Below, one piece after another: positions 43,569 through 52,511 of a DNA stretch of 64,000 bases. Below the pieces are notes generated by a model. It did no database searches. It saw nothing but the letters and a program-made list of their open reading frames with translations, and had not been told where the DNA came from. Both the position numbers and the translations under genes were made by a program. Origin of the DNA: Streptomyces sp. PH10-H1. GTDB taxonomy: Bacteria; Actinomycetota; Actinomycetes; Streptomycetales; Streptomycetaceae. Position 1 is the first letter of the stretch. Each line of letters starts with the position of its first letter. The stretch lies in contig NZ_JASISZ010000015.1 in the NCBI RefSeq assembly GCF_030063355.1, forward strand, positions 1 to 64,000. Reading direction: 5' to 3'.

Positions 43569-43993
43569 GCGTTGGGCTCACTTGATTGATCATGAGATGG
43601 CTCATCCTTTGTGCAGACGGTTGCCTCTGGGGCGAGAGCGTGCGGATGGCAAGATCAGCTTGCCTCCTACGTGAGGCTGAGCGGGCCATCTGGGAGCCAA
43701 CCTTCGGTGAAGCCAGCGGTTAGGAGAACTACTCCCTCAGGGAAGACTTCCCGGCGGCGCCGTCGAAGCTGAGCGACCGTCCACAGCGCATGGCCAGTGG
43801 TCATGCGCTGCACTGCTGTCGACTCGTCATTGCTGATCCGCACGATGAAGAGTCGGGAAGCAGTCGTCCTGTCGGACTCCCAAAGCCCCTCCCGTCGCGA
43901 CTGATGCAGTCCGTAGAGAGCGGAGAACCGCGGACTTTGCATCGGGGGTCGCGGCGGCGGGCTCGTCGGCCGTGGGGCGCCTGTCCCGGGGCG
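43569..43993. other. 425-bp gap, one doubtful small frame inside
   Basis: Between the eccE-linked gene and ohrR. Apart from the small frame at 43667-43942 described separately, no promoter, RNA or repeat stands out. Confidence 0.4.
43667..43942 (-). CDS. Doubtful 91-codon hypothetical frame
   Basis: Reads plausibly in the middle (RLFIVRISNDESTAVQRM, then TAGFTEGWLPDGPLSL) with moderate GC, but has no recognised domain and no good ribosome-binding site. It could be a truncated gene remnant. Confidence 0.3.
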   Translation of the reverse strand: MQSPRFSALYGLHQSRREGLWESDRTTASRLFIVRISNDESTAVQRMTTGHALWTVAQLRRRRREVFPEGVVLLTAGFTEGWLPDGPLSLT

Positions 43994-44497
43994 CTACTCG
44001 GGGGTGGCCGCGTCCAGGGTGGTGGTGAGGTGCTGGAGGCGGCTGCGCAGGTCGGTCAGGTCGGTGAGGGTGAGGCCGGTGGCCGCGGCGATCTGCTGGG
44101 GGACCTGGTGGGCCCGCTCGCGCAGGGCCTCGCCCGCGGTGGTGAGGCGGACGGTGACGGAGCGCTCGTCGTGGGCGCTGCGTTCGCGCTGGACGAGGCC
44201 GGCGGTCTCCAGGCGCTTCAGCAGCGGGGAGAGGGTGCCGGAGTCGAGGCGCAGATGCTCGCCGATCCGCTTGACGGGCAGGTCGCCGTGCTCCCAGAGG
44301 ACCAGCATGGCCAGGTACTGGGGGTAGGTCAGGCCCAGATCGCGCAGGGTCGTCCGGTAGAGGCTGCCGAAGGCCCTGGAGGCGGCGTGCAGCGCGAAGC
44401 AGATCTGGTTGTCGAGACGCAGATATTCCGCCGGGGCGGGCGCGGCTGCGGGTGCCGGGGCAGGTGCCGTGGCGGGTACGGGCTCGGTCGTCCTCAT
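43994..44497 (-). CDS. ohrR: MarR-family peroxide sensor OhrR
   Basis: 167 residues from ATG 44497. After an Ala/Pro-rich lead, the OhrR pattern appears: LDNQICFALHAASRAFG with the redox Cys, then the winged helix (LDSGTLSPLLKRLETAGLV, QRERSAHDERSVTV). It should repress ohr and itself until the Cys is oxidised by organic peroxide. It is divergent from ohr over a palindrome. Confidence 0.9.
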   Translation of the reverse strand: MRTTEPVPATAPAPAPAAAPAPAEYLRLDNQICFALHAASRAFGSLYRTTLRDLGLTYPQYLAMLVLWEHGDLPVKRIGEHLRLDSGTLSPLLKRLETAGLVQRERSAHDERSVTVRLTTAGEALRERAHQVPQQIAAATGLTLTDLTDLRSRLQHLTTTLDAATPE

Positions 44498-44513
44498 GTA
44501 TCCAGCGTACCCT

Positions 44514-44541
44514 TTAGTTGTGCACAATTAAGTTGTGTGCT
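44514..44541. promoter_or_regulatory. Probable OhrR operator
   Basis: The perfect palindrome TTGTGCACAA at 44518-44527 is followed by a second half-site TTGTGTGC. It lies between divergent ohrR and ohr, where an OhrR site is expected. Confidence 0.65.
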
Positions 44542-44606
44542 CTAGTAGTGGCATGGGGGCGGCCCGGGGCATCCGGTCCGTTGGGATGTGGAGAGGGATG
44601 GTTTCG

Positions 44607-45023
44607 ATGAGTGCGCTGTACACCGCTGTGGCCACGGCCAATGGACGCGACGGCCGGGCCGTGAGCTCGGACGGGCAGCTGGACCTGCCGCTGGCCATGC
44701 CGCCGGCGCTGGGCGGGAGCGGCCAGGGAACCAACCCCGAGCAGCTCTTCGCGGCCGGTTACGCGGCGTGCTTCTCCAGCGCGCTCGGGCTGGTGGGGCG
44801 GCAGGCGAAGGTCGATACCAAGGACATCTCGGTGACCGCGGAGGTCGGCATAGGCTCCGACGAGGCGCAGGGGGGCTTCGAGCTCGCCGTGACGCTGCGG
44901 GTGGAGCTGCCGGAGGAGCTGGCGGGGGAGACCGGCCGTCAGCTGGTCGAGCAGGCGCACGGAGTGTGCCCGTACTCGAAGGCGACCCGCGGGAACATCA
45001 CCGTCGAGATCGTTGTGGAGTAG
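44607..45023 (+). CDS. ohr: Organic hydroperoxide reductase Ohr
   Basis: 138 residues from ATG 44607. Both catalytic cysteines are present: GYAACFSSALGLV and AHGVCPYSKATRGN. The N-terminal YTAVATANGRDGRAVSSDG is the usual Ohr start. It reduces organic hydroperoxides with lipoyl-protein electrons. Controlled by the adjacent OhrR. Confidence 0.95.
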   Translation: MSALYTAVATANGRDGRAVSSDGQLDLPLAMPPALGGSGQGTNPEQLFAAGYAACFSSALGLVGRQAKVDTKDISVTAEVGIGSDEAQGGFELAVTLRVELPEELAGETGRQLVEQAHGVCPYSKATRGNITVEIVVE

Positions 45024-45055
45024 CAGCTCCTGCAGGGTTCCGCTCCCGGCAGGAT

Positions 45056-45087
45056 TCCGCACGACGAACATCTTCCGGTCGTGCGGA
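45056..45087. terminator. Hairpin after ohr
   Basis: Ten-bp arms at 45056-45065 and 45078-45087 with a 12-base loop, 33 bp past the ohr stop. Confidence 0.5.
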
Positions 45088-45161
45088 CTTCTATGAAGGT
45101 CGGGTATGCGGGTATGAACGTCGGGCGGAAGCCCGGTCCCACGGCGCCGATCGGCCCCGGC

Positions 45162-45635
45162 TCATCGCAGCCAGGGCAGGTCGGCGCCTTGTGGTTGCAG
45201 GCCCTCGGCGATGATGCGGGAGATCTCGCCGAGCTGCTGGACCTGGTCGGGGGTCAGGCGGTCGAAGATCGCCGAGCGCACGGCGGTGACATGCCCGGGG
45301 GCGGTCATGACCAGCACCTCGTAGCCCTCGTCGGTGAGGAAGGCCATCTGGCCGCGCCGGTCGGAGGGACAGTCCTCGCGGCGGATCCAGCCGTTCTTCT
45401 CGAGCCGGGTGACGGCGTGTGACAGCCGGGATCGGGTGATCTTCGTCTGCTGCGCCAGCTCGGTCATCCGCATCCGGCGGGTGGGGGCGTCGGAGAGAGT
45501 GGTCAGCAGCGCGTAGTACATGTGCGGCATGCCGGCGTCGCGCTGCAGCTGTCGGTCGAGGTGGTCCTCCAGGAGCGTCGTGGCGTGGAGATACACACGC
45601 CAGGCGGCCTGTTCTTCTTCGGTCAGCCATTTCAT
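45162..45635 (-). CDS. MarR-family transcriptional regulator
   Basis: 157 residues from ATG 45635 with GGTGG five bases upstream (GTG 45644 is an alternative). Winged helix: MRMTELAQQTKITRSRLSHAVTRLEKNGWI, then EDCPSDRRGQMAFLTDEGYE. No conserved OhrR-type Cys is seen. It is divergent from a TetR gene across a repeat-rich 257-bp region and probably autoregulates there. Confidence 0.85.
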   Translation of the reverse strand: MKWLTEEEQAAWRVYLHATTLLEDHLDRQLQRDAGMPHMYYALLTTLSDAPTRRMRMTELAQQTKITRSRLSHAVTRLEKNGWIRREDCPSDRRGQMAFLTDEGYEVLVMTAPGHVTAVRSAIFDRLTPDQVQQLGEISRIIAEGLQPQGADLPWLR

Positions 45636-45703
45636 GGTGTCCACCTTACGTCCACTTCTTGAAGATTCAATGAAGTTGAGCGAGAGGGAAAATCCTCGAC
45701 GAT

Positions 45704-45763
45704 GGATCGAGGATGGATCGGGCGTGGATCGAGAGCGGATCGAGCACCGATCGAGCCCGGATC
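45704..45763. repeat. Six GGATCG units spaced by one helical turn
   Basis: GGATCG-like units start at 45704, 45715, 45725, 45736, 45747 and 45758 (four exact; the last two read CGATCG and GGATCA). Spacings are 11, 10, 11, 11 and 11 bp. They lie between the divergent MarR and TetR genes. Confidence 0.8.
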
Positions 45764-45892
45764 AAGAGTGTGGCGCAGGTCACACCACCTCCTGAAATAT
45801 CTGGGGACCATCTCCCCGTTTAGTCTGGTGTCAGAGCGAAGCGGGGAGTCACTCCCCGCTTCACCCCCCACTTTCGCCAGAAGGAGTGTCCG

Positions 45893-46537
45893 GTGGTCGG
45901 CAGTGCCGTGAAAACGCGTTCCCCCCGGCTGCGGGCCGATGCCTCCCGCAACCGGGAGCGGATCGTCGCCGCCGCGCGCGAAGCGTTCGTCGAGCACGGG
46001 GCCGAGGTCCCGCTGGACGAGGTCGCGCGCCGCGCCGGAGTCGGCAATGCCACGCTCTACCGGAACTTCGCGGACCGGGCCGAACTCGTCCGGGAGGTGG
46101 TCCTGTCCGTGATGGCACGGATCGCCGAGCGGACCGAGGCACTGGTCGCCGAGGAACCGGACGCCTTCGAGGCGCTGCGGCGCTTCGTCTTCGAATCGGC
46201 GGAGGACAGGGTCGGGGCGCTGTGTCCGATGCTCTCCGAGGCCTTTGACGGAAACGATCCAGCGATCTTCGCGGCTCGCGACCGGCTGGATCGCGCGATC
46301 GAGGACATTATGGACAGAGCGCGAAGCTCTGGCCAGCTCCGCACCGATATCGCCGTCGGTGACCTCATGGTCGCGATCACGCAGCTCACGCGACCGCTGC
46401 CCGGGACGGCGTGCATGGACATGGACAGGTTCGTGCACCGTCACCTGCAGATCTTCCTCGATGGGCTGCGCGCCCCGGCACGTTCTGTACTGCCGGGCGC
46501 CGCCGTGACCTTGGAGGACCTGCAGCGTCAGCGCTGA
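45893..46537 (+). CDS. TetR-family transcriptional regulator
   Basis: 214 residues, GTG start after AAGGAG. The N-terminal helix-turn-helix is typical: RERIVAAAREAFVEHGAEVP, VARRAGVGNATLYRNFADRAE. The exporter gene follows on the same strand 57 bp later, so it probably controls that exporter. Ligand unknown. Confidence 0.9.
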   Translation: MVGSAVKTRSPRLRADASRNRERIVAAAREAFVEHGAEVPLDEVARRAGVGNATLYRNFADRAELVREVVLSVMARIAERTEALVAEEPDAFEALRRFVFESAEDRVGALCPMLSEAFDGNDPAIFAARDRLDRAIEDIMDRARSSGQLRTDIAVGDLMVAITQLTRPLPGTACMDMDRFVHRHLQIFLDGLRAPARSVLPGAAVTLEDLQRQR

Positions 46538-46594
46538 AGAATTCCCACAAACGTCCCGATTTCCTGCCCCTCCGCACCCTTAGTGAGACTTGCT

Positions 46595-48109
46595 ATGCCT
46601 GAAACGCTCCAGCCGGATCCCCGGCGCTGGAAAGCGCTGATATTCATTGCGATAGCACAGCTGATGGTCGTGCTCGACGCGACCATCGTGAACATCGCGC
46701 TGCCTTCCGCACAGACGGACCTCGGCATCTCGGATGCCAACAAGCAGTGGGTCATCACGGCCTACAGCCTCGCCTTCGGTGGACTGCTGCTCTTCGGCGG
46801 CCGTATCGCCGATATCTTCGGCCGTAAGAACGCCTTCATCGTCGGTCTGCTCGGCTTCGCCGCCGCCTCCGCGATCGGCGGAGCGGCCGTCAACACCGGA
46901 ATGCTGCTCGGCGCCCGTGCCCTGCAGGGCGCGTTCGGGGCACTGCTCGCCCCGGCCGCGCTCTCGCTGCTCGCGGTCCTGTTCACCGACGCGAAGGAAC
47001 GTGCCAAGGCGTTCGGCGTCTACGGTGCCATCGCCGGTGCCGGTGCCGCTGTCGGCCTGATCCTCGGTGGTGTGCTCACCCAGTACCTCAACTGGCGCTG
47101 GACGCTCTTCGTGAACATCGCGTTCGCGATCATTGCCGCCATCGGTGCCTACATGGTGGTTCACGAGCCGGCCGGTTCGCGTAACCGCAACCGCCTCGAC
47201 ATTCCCGGCGTGGTCCTTTCCACCCTGGGTCTGGTCTCGCTGGTCTACGGCTTCACGGTCGCTTCCCAGGACGGCTGGGGCTCGGGCAAGACCATCGCCC
47301 TGCTGATCGCCTCCGTCGCGCTGCTCGCCGCGTTCGTGGTCGTCGAGTCGCGCACCAAGGCCCCGCTGCTCCCGCTGCGCGTCATCACCGACCGCAACCG
47401 CGGCGGCGTGTACCTGTCGCTCGGTATCGCGATCATCGGCATGTTCGGTCTGTTCCTGTTCCTGACGTTCTACCTGCAGAACATCCTGGGCTACTCGGCG
47501 ATGAAGTCCGGCTTCGCGTTCCTGCCCATGGTCGCGGGCATGATCGTCGGTTCCACGCAGATCGGCGCCCGGCTCATGCTCCGCGTGCCGCCGCGCATGC
47601 TGATGGCGCCGGGCTTCCTGGTCGCCTCCGTGGGCATGCTGATCCTCACTCAGATCAAGACCGACCCCAACTACGCGGGCGTCGTCCTGCCCGGCCTGAT
47701 CCTGATGGGTCTCGGCATGGGTTCGGCCTTCATGCCGGCGATGAGCCTGGCGACGCACGGCGTCCAGCCGCGCGACTCGGGTATCGCCTCCGCGATGGTC
47801 AACACCTCGCAGCAGGTCGGCGGCTCCATCGGCACCGCCCTGCTGAACACCATCGCGACCAGCGCCACCACCACGTGGGCCGCCGCCAACCTGGCGTCCG
47901 CCGGGAAGCTCGGCAAGGTGGAGTTCGGGCACCAGGCAGCTGTGCACGGCTTCTCCACCGCGATCTGGTGGGCGTTCGGCGCACTGGTTCTCGCCGCCCT
48001 CATCGCCGCGACGTTCATCAACACGGGCGTCCCCGGCAGCGAGGTTTCGGGCGTGAGCCTGGAGGACGAGGCGGCCGAGGGGCTGCCGGTCCCGGTCTCC
48101 ATGCACTGA
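46595..48109 (+). CDS. MFS drug exporter, DHA2 (EmrB/QacA) family
   Basis: 504 residues from ATG 46595, about 14 membrane helices. Motif D1-type LDATIVNIALPSAQTDLG lies in helix 1 and the motif A region GRIADIFGRKNAF after helix 2. It should export drugs or metabolites by proton antiport. It pairs with the upstream TetR gene, and a hairpin terminator follows. Confidence 0.9.
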   Translation: MPETLQPDPRRWKALIFIAIAQLMVVLDATIVNIALPSAQTDLGISDANKQWVITAYSLAFGGLLLFGGRIADIFGRKNAFIVGLLGFAAASAIGGAAVNTGMLLGARALQGAFGALLAPAALSLLAVLFTDAKERAKAFGVYGAIAGAGAAVGLILGGVLTQYLNWRWTLFVNIAFAIIAAIGAYMVVHEPAGSRNRNRLDIPGVVLSTLGLVSLVYGFTVASQDGWGSGKTIALLIASVALLAAFVVVESRTKAPLLPLRVITDRNRGGVYLSLGIAIIGMFGLFLFLTFYLQNILGYSAMKSGFAFLPMVAGMIVGSTQIGARLMLRVPPRMLMAPGFLVASVGMLILTQIKTDPNYAGVVLPGLILMGLGMGSAFMPAMSLATHGVQPRDSGIASAMVNTSQQVGGSIGTALLNTIATSATTTWAAANLASAGKLGKVEFGHQAAVHGFSTAIWWAFGALVLAALIAATFINTGVPGSEVSGVSLEDEAAEGLPVPVSMH

Positions 48110-48174
48110 CCAGGACCCGCGTGCGGCGTGACGAGTTCGCGTGATGAGTTCGCGTAACGAGTACGTGGATTGAG

Positions 48175-48211
48175 CAGGGCCCCGTCTCCGGTCTTCGGAG
48201 GCGGGGCCCTG
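48175..48211. terminator. Strong hairpin terminator after the MFS gene
   Basis: Arms 48175-48190 and 48196-48211 pair over 16 bp with one G-T wobble and a five-base loop. Confidence 0.8.
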
Positions 48212-48279
48212 TCGCGTGCGTATGCCTACGCACTTCGTGCCGGCGGCCGGCGGCCGGCGGTGGCTGCGGCGCCGGACGG

Positions 48280-48891
48280 TCAGAGGCCGGCGGGCCACGC
48301 GTAGGACGTCGGGAACTTCTGTCCGGCCTTGCCGTAGACGACGGCGATCTCCTGGTGGTCGGCGAGTTTGAGCGCGGCCGGGTCGCCGGTCTGCTCCTTG
48401 CCGTTGACGTAGACGTGCAGTTCGTTGCCGCCGCCCGTCTTGAGGGCTCCGAGCTTGTCCTTGCCGAAGGGCGCGTTCCACTCGGTCATGAACTGACCGA
48501 GGGTGAAGTCGGCCTGCACCGGCGACTCGATGTGGACGATGCCGGTCGTGTCATGGGTGTGCAGCGGGCTGATCTTCTGCTGCTTCAGGTCGATGCCGAT
48601 GTTCGCGGGTACCTGCACGGGCTTGCCGTCGACCAGGATGTCCAGATGGCTGTGGATGTGCAGCGCCTGGCCCTCGGCGCCGAGCATCGGCAGCCCGGCG
48701 GCCTTGACACTGGCGGCGGCGTCGGCGGGCGCGGGCCAGGTCACGGCAGCGGCACCGGCGGTGTCCGTGGCGGTGGCCGAGGGGGAGTGGGAGGCGGTGG
48801 GCTTCGCGCTGGCGTCACCCGAGCCGCAGGCGGCGAGGGCGGCGGCGCCGGCCAGGGCGGCCGATCCGATCAGGAGGCGGCGTACGAGCAT
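48280..48891 (-). CDS. His-rich putative lipoprotein
   Basis: 203 residues. Signal peptide with lipobox AALAAC (Cys about 22), then a Ser/Thr linker. The mature part contains LHIHSHLDILVDGKPVQVP and PLHTHDTTGIVHIE, two histidine clusters that could bind a metal, and a C-terminal FGKDKLGALKTGG...VYVNGKE region. It would be anchored on the outer face of the membrane. I recognise no named family. Confidence 0.65.
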   Translation of the reverse strand: MLVRRLLIGSAALAGAAALAACGSGDASAKPTASHSPSATATDTAGAAAVTWPAPADAAASVKAAGLPMLGAEGQALHIHSHLDILVDGKPVQVPANIGIDLKQQKISPLHTHDTTGIVHIESPVQADFTLGQFMTEWNAPFGKDKLGALKTGGGNELHVYVNGKEQTGDPAALKLADHQEIAVVYGKAGQKFPTSYAWPAGL

Positions 48892-49220
48892 GGTGTGGTG
48901 TTCCGTTCAGCTGATCCGGCGCGAGCACATGGCGCCGTCGAGCGTAACGAATACACGGGGTGCCTGGAGCGGGCGCCCGAGGCGGACTCCGGACACCCCC
49001 GTCGGACACCCCGGCCGCACACCCCCGCCGCCCGCGTTCCGCTGCAGGACCGGCTCGATCGGCTCGCGTGCCCTGACCGCTGCCACCAGCGCGTCCGTGC
49101 GCCCCCGGTCCCTCTTCGCCCGTTTAGGCAACCAATAGGCGGTGTGGACCGTCTTCCGGGTGGGAGAGCAGCCACGGGCGACGCTGCCCGGGCGCGAAGG
49201 TCCCTGCGAAGGTCCCGATG

Positions 49221-49250
49221 CCGGATGTGACCGGATGTGACCGGATGTGA
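49221..49250. repeat. Three exact tandem 10-bp repeats
   Basis: ccggatgtga is repeated three times without change, about 170 bp upstream of the sigma-R-type promoter of hrdD. Confidence 0.8.
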
Positions 49251-49419
49251 GCGGCGCCTCACGGACGTGGTGGTCGCGGTGGTCGCAGATATCCGCGATG
49301 GCCTTCCGATCGCCCGCGTGACCGGCCCTGACCTGCGCTTCCCCCGCACCCGATCCGCCGTCGCCTCCCCGTGTGGCGGGACAGGGTACTGCAAGATCGC
49401 GAAAATCATCGATCGACAT

Positions 49420-49446
49420 GGGAATTGTGTCCGGATTCCAGTCGTT
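49420..49446 (+). promoter_or_regulatory. Sigma-R-type promoter of hrdD
   Basis: GGGAAT at 49420-49425 and GTT at 49444-49446 are separated by exactly 18 bp, matching the Streptomyces sigma-R consensus GGGAAT-N18-GTT. hrdD is a known sigma-R target in S. coelicolor, so the site would link hrdD to thiol-oxidative stress. The hrdD start is about 84 bp downstream. Confidence 0.8.
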
Positions 49447-49529
49447 ATCCAGATCAGAGCGGGCAGCCGAGAGGCAGCATGAGTCCCGCTCCAACCGACA
49501 CCCGACCGAACCTTCGCAAGGGAGCACGC

Positions 49530-50525
49530 ATGGCAACCCGTGCCGTCGCCCGTCGTTCCGCAGGCGGGAGCAGCAGCGTCCGCGCCGTTGGCGGGGAAGC
49601 CGCAGACCGTGATCTCGTCGGTATGTATCTCGACGAGATCGCGCGTACCCCGCTGCTCGACGCCGCGCAGGAAGTCGAGCTCTCCCGGGAGATCGAGGCC
49701 GGCGTCTACGCCGAGCGCGTCCTCTCCGGCGATGACCAGCTCATCAAGGGTGCGGGGGCGGGAGCCGCCCGCGAGGAGCTGGAGACGCTGGTCGCCGAGG
49801 GCGAGCGCGCCAAGGACGTCTTCATCCGGTCCAATCTGCGCCTCGTCGTCGCAGTGGCCCGCCGTTACCCGCGCAGTGGTCTGCCGTTGCTCGACCTGAT
49901 CCAGGAGGGGAACGCGGGTCTGGTGCGCGCGGTCGAGAAGTTCGACTACGCCAAGGGCTTCAAGTTCTCCACCTACGCCACCTGGTGGATCCGCCAGGCC
50001 ATCACCCGTTCCATCGCGGACCAGTCCCGCACCATCCGGCTCCCCGTCCATCTGGTCGAGGAGCTGGGCCGGATCCGGCGCGTGCAGCGGGAGTTCAACC
50101 GCGAGCACGGACGTGACCCGGAGCACGAGGAGATCGCCGCCGAGCTGGACTCGACGCCGTCCCGCGTGCATGACGTGCTCGACTGGGCCCGTGACCCGGT
50201 CAGCCTGAACATGTCGGTGGACGCCGACGGCGAGACCGAGTTCGGTGACCTCGTGGAGGACGGCGCCGCCGCTTCGCCCGAGCAGTCCGTCCTGGTCATG
50301 CTGCGCCGCGAGGAGCTGGAAGAGCTGATCGGACGGCTCGACGAGCGCACCGCCTCGATCATCCGGTCCCGGTACGGCATCGAGGACGGCCGTGAGCGGA
50401 CGCTGACCGAGGTCGGCAAGCAGCACGGCCTGACGCGCGAGCGGATCCGGCAGATCGAGAAGCACGCCCTGGCCGACCTCAAGCGGATGGCCCGTGACAC
50501 GGGCCTGGAGTACGAGGCCGCCTGA
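49530..50525 (+). CDS. hrdD: Principal-type RNA polymerase sigma factor HrdD
   Basis: 331 residues from ATG 49530 after AAGGGAG. Sigma-70 regions are all present: region 1.2 DLVGMYLDEIARTPLL, region 2 FIRSNLRLVVAVARRYPRSG, DLIQEGNAGLVRAVEKFDY and FSTYATWWIRQAITR, region 3, and region 4 TLTEVGKQHGLTRERIRQIE. The start MATRAVARR, the length and the fruRKA neighbours match S. coelicolor HrdD. It is a group 2 sigma factor, usually dispensable. Confidence 0.9.
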   Translation: MATRAVARRSAGGSSSVRAVGGEAADRDLVGMYLDEIARTPLLDAAQEVELSREIEAGVYAERVLSGDDQLIKGAGAGAAREELETLVAEGERAKDVFIRSNLRLVVAVARRYPRSGLPLLDLIQEGNAGLVRAVEKFDYAKGFKFSTYATWWIRQAITRSIADQSRTIRLPVHLVEELGRIRRVQREFNREHGRDPEHEEIAAELDSTPSRVHDVLDWARDPVSLNMSVDADGETEFGDLVEDGAAASPEQSVLVMLRREELEELIGRLDERTASIIRSRYGIEDGRERTLTEVGKQHGLTRERIRQIEKHALADLKRMARDTGLEYEAA

Positions 50526-50741
50526 CCCGCGGCGGGGTCCGCCCCGCCGCCCCAGACCCGAACCTCGGTGCAACCCCCCCCGCGCCGGGGTTCGGCCATG
50601 TCCGGACCCCCGCGGTATGGATCCGAGTCGCCCGGGTCCGAATGAATCCGACCAATGCCCGTTTGTGTTTACTTTCCGCCGAGGCCTGCGTACGGTGGCG
50701 GTACAGCAACACACTCGGGCATGGGTCGGAGGCAGAACCAC

Positions 50742-51503
50742 ATGTACGCCCCGGAGCGCCAGCAAGAGATCCTGCGGCTGGCCCGCGATCGCGGAAGCGT
50801 TGACGTCCCCGCGCTGGCCGAGGAGTTCGACGTCACGCCGGAGACGATCCGCCGCGATCTGAAGGCGCTCGACAGGGCCGGACTGATCCAGCGCGTGCAC
50901 GGTGGGGCCATACCGGCCGGCAGGCTCGACTTCGAGCCCGACCTGGCAGAGCGCGAGGCGACGGCGGCCGGCGAGAAGGACCGCATCGCGCGCGCCGCAC
51001 TGGCCGAACTGCCCGCCGAGGGCAGCGTCGTCATCGACGCGGGCAGCACCGCCGCCCGGCTCGCCGCCGTGCTCCCGCTCGACTCACGGCTCACTGTGGT
51101 GACCCACGCACTGCCGATCGCCGCGCGCCTGTCCGAGTACCCGGAGCTCACTCTCCACCTCGTCGGCGGCCGGCTGCGGCACCGCACCCGCGCCGCCGTG
51201 GACGCCTGGGCGCTGCGCGCCTACAGCGAGATCAACGCCGACGTGCTGTTCCTCGCCGCGAACGGCTTCTCGGCCGAGGGCGGCCTCACCACCCCGGACC
51301 TGGCGGAAGCCGCCGTGAAGCGGGCGATGATCGCCGCCGCGCGGCGGGTCGTGCTGCTCGCCGACTCCTCGAAGTACGGGCAGCGGAACTTCGCACGCTT
51401 CGGTGACCTCTCTCATGTCGACCTGCTCATCACCGACCAGGGACTCAGCCCCGAAGCCGCCCGCGCGATCGAGAGCGCGGGCACGGAAGTAGTACGCGCA
51501 TGA
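50742..51503 (+). CDS. fruR: DeoR/GlpR-family regulator of the fructose operon
   Basis: 253 residues from ATG 50742 with GGAGG upstream. N-terminal DeoR helix-turn-helix (QQEILRLARDRGSVDVPALA, TPETIRRDLKALDRAGL, VHGGAIP) and a C-terminal sugar-phosphate sensor domain (VVIDAGSTAARLAAVLP). It should repress fruRKA until fructose 1-phosphate appears. Its stop overlaps the fruK start as ATGA. Confidence 0.9.
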   Translation: MYAPERQQEILRLARDRGSVDVPALAEEFDVTPETIRRDLKALDRAGLIQRVHGGAIPAGRLDFEPDLAEREATAAGEKDRIARAALAELPAEGSVVIDAGSTAARLAAVLPLDSRLTVVTHALPIAARLSEYPELTLHLVGGRLRHRTRAAVDAWALRAYSEINADVLFLAANGFSAEGGLTTPDLAEAAVKRAMIAAARRVVLLADSSKYGQRNFARFGDLSHVDLLITDQGLSPEAARAIESAGTEVVRA

Positions 51504-52444
51504 TCGTGACCGTCACTCCGAATCCGAGCCTGGACCGTACGTACGAGATCCCCGCGCTCGAACGCGGAGCCGTGCTGCGGGCCACCGCCGACCGGGTCGA
51601 CCCCGGCGGCAAGGGCGTCAACGTCTCGCGCGCCGTGGCCGCCGCCGGGCAGCGCACGGTGGCCGTTCTGCCGACCGGCGGTCCGGAGGGTGCGCTGCTC
51701 GGCCGGCTGCTGAGCGAACAGGGCATCGAGGTAGCGGGAGTCGACGTCGCCGGGTCGACCCGCGTCAACATCTCGGTCGCCGAGCCGGACGGAACCCTGA
51801 CCAAGATCAATGCGGCCGGCCCCACTCTCACCGGCGCCGAGTCGGAAGCCCTGCTGGAGGCGGTCCGCACCCGGTCCGCCGACGCCGGCTGGATCGCCTG
51901 CTGCGGCAGCCTCCCCCGCGGCCTGCCGCCGGAGTGGTACGCCGAACTCGTCGACCGCGCACACCGGGCGGGCGCGCGCGTAGCCCTGGACACCTCCGGC
52001 CCGGCCCTGCTCGCCGCGCTCTCCATGCGCCCAGATGTCGTCAAGCCCAACGCCGGGGAACTGGCCGCGGCCGTCGGCCGCTCCCTCGCGACGATCGGCG
52101 ACGTGGTCAAGGCGGCGGGAGAACTGCGTGCCATGGGCGCGCGGGCGGTGCTCGCCAGCCTCGGCGCGGACGGCCAGCTGCTCGTCGACGAGTCCGGCGC
52201 GTACTTCGGTTGCGCGCGGGTCGCGGCGGTACGCAGCAACGTCGGCGCCGGTGACGCCTCGCTGGCGGGGTTCCTCGCCGCCGGCGGCGAAGGCGAGACG
52301 GCCCTCGTCTCGGCCGTCGCACACGGGGCGGCCGCCGTGCAGCTGCCGGGCAGCGTCATGCCCGCGCCGACGGATCTCGACACGTCCGCGGTCACCGTGA
52401 CTGCGGACGTCCCGCTCTCCCGCCCGCTGCGGGAACCGGCATGA
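51500..52444 (+). CDS. fruK: 1-phosphofructokinase FruK
   Basis: 314 residues, PfkB family. N-terminal VTVTPNPSLDRTYEIP, the glycine-rich VDPGGKGVNVSRAVAAAG, and the C-terminal signature SNVGAGDASLAGFLA with the catalytic Asp. It converts fructose 1-phosphate to fructose 1,6-bisphosphate. Translated with fruR (ATGA) and followed 67 bp later by fruA. Confidence 0.93.
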   Translation: MIVTVTPNPSLDRTYEIPALERGAVLRATADRVDPGGKGVNVSRAVAAAGQRTVAVLPTGGPEGALLGRLLSEQGIEVAGVDVAGSTRVNISVAEPDGTLTKINAAGPTLTGAESEALLEAVRTRSADAGWIACCGSLPRGLPPEWYAELVDRAHRAGARVALDTSGPALLAALSMRPDVVKPNAGELAAAVGRSLATIGDVVKAAGELRAMGARAVLASLGADGQLLVDESGAYFGCARVAAVRSNVGAGDASLAGFLAAGGEGETALVSAVAHGAAAVQLPGSVMPAPTDLDTSAVTVTADVPLSRPLREPA

Positions 52445-52511
52445 ACGTCTCCCGTTCCACCCACAGTTCCTTCCGCCCGCCGGGCGGGGACGCGAGCAAT
52501 GGAGCCGCGCG

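Larger units (their letters stand above)
48892..49529. promoter_or_regulatory. 638-bp hrdD upstream region
   Basis: Holds no convincing gene. It carries three 10-bp tandem repeats (49221-49250) and the sigma-R-type promoter at 49420, both described separately, plus the promoter of the divergent lipoprotein. Confidence 0.5.

Noticed and set aside
49237..49482. Small plus-strand frame upstream of hrdD
   Set aside because: Overlaps the sigma-R-type promoter and has no ribosome site or domain.
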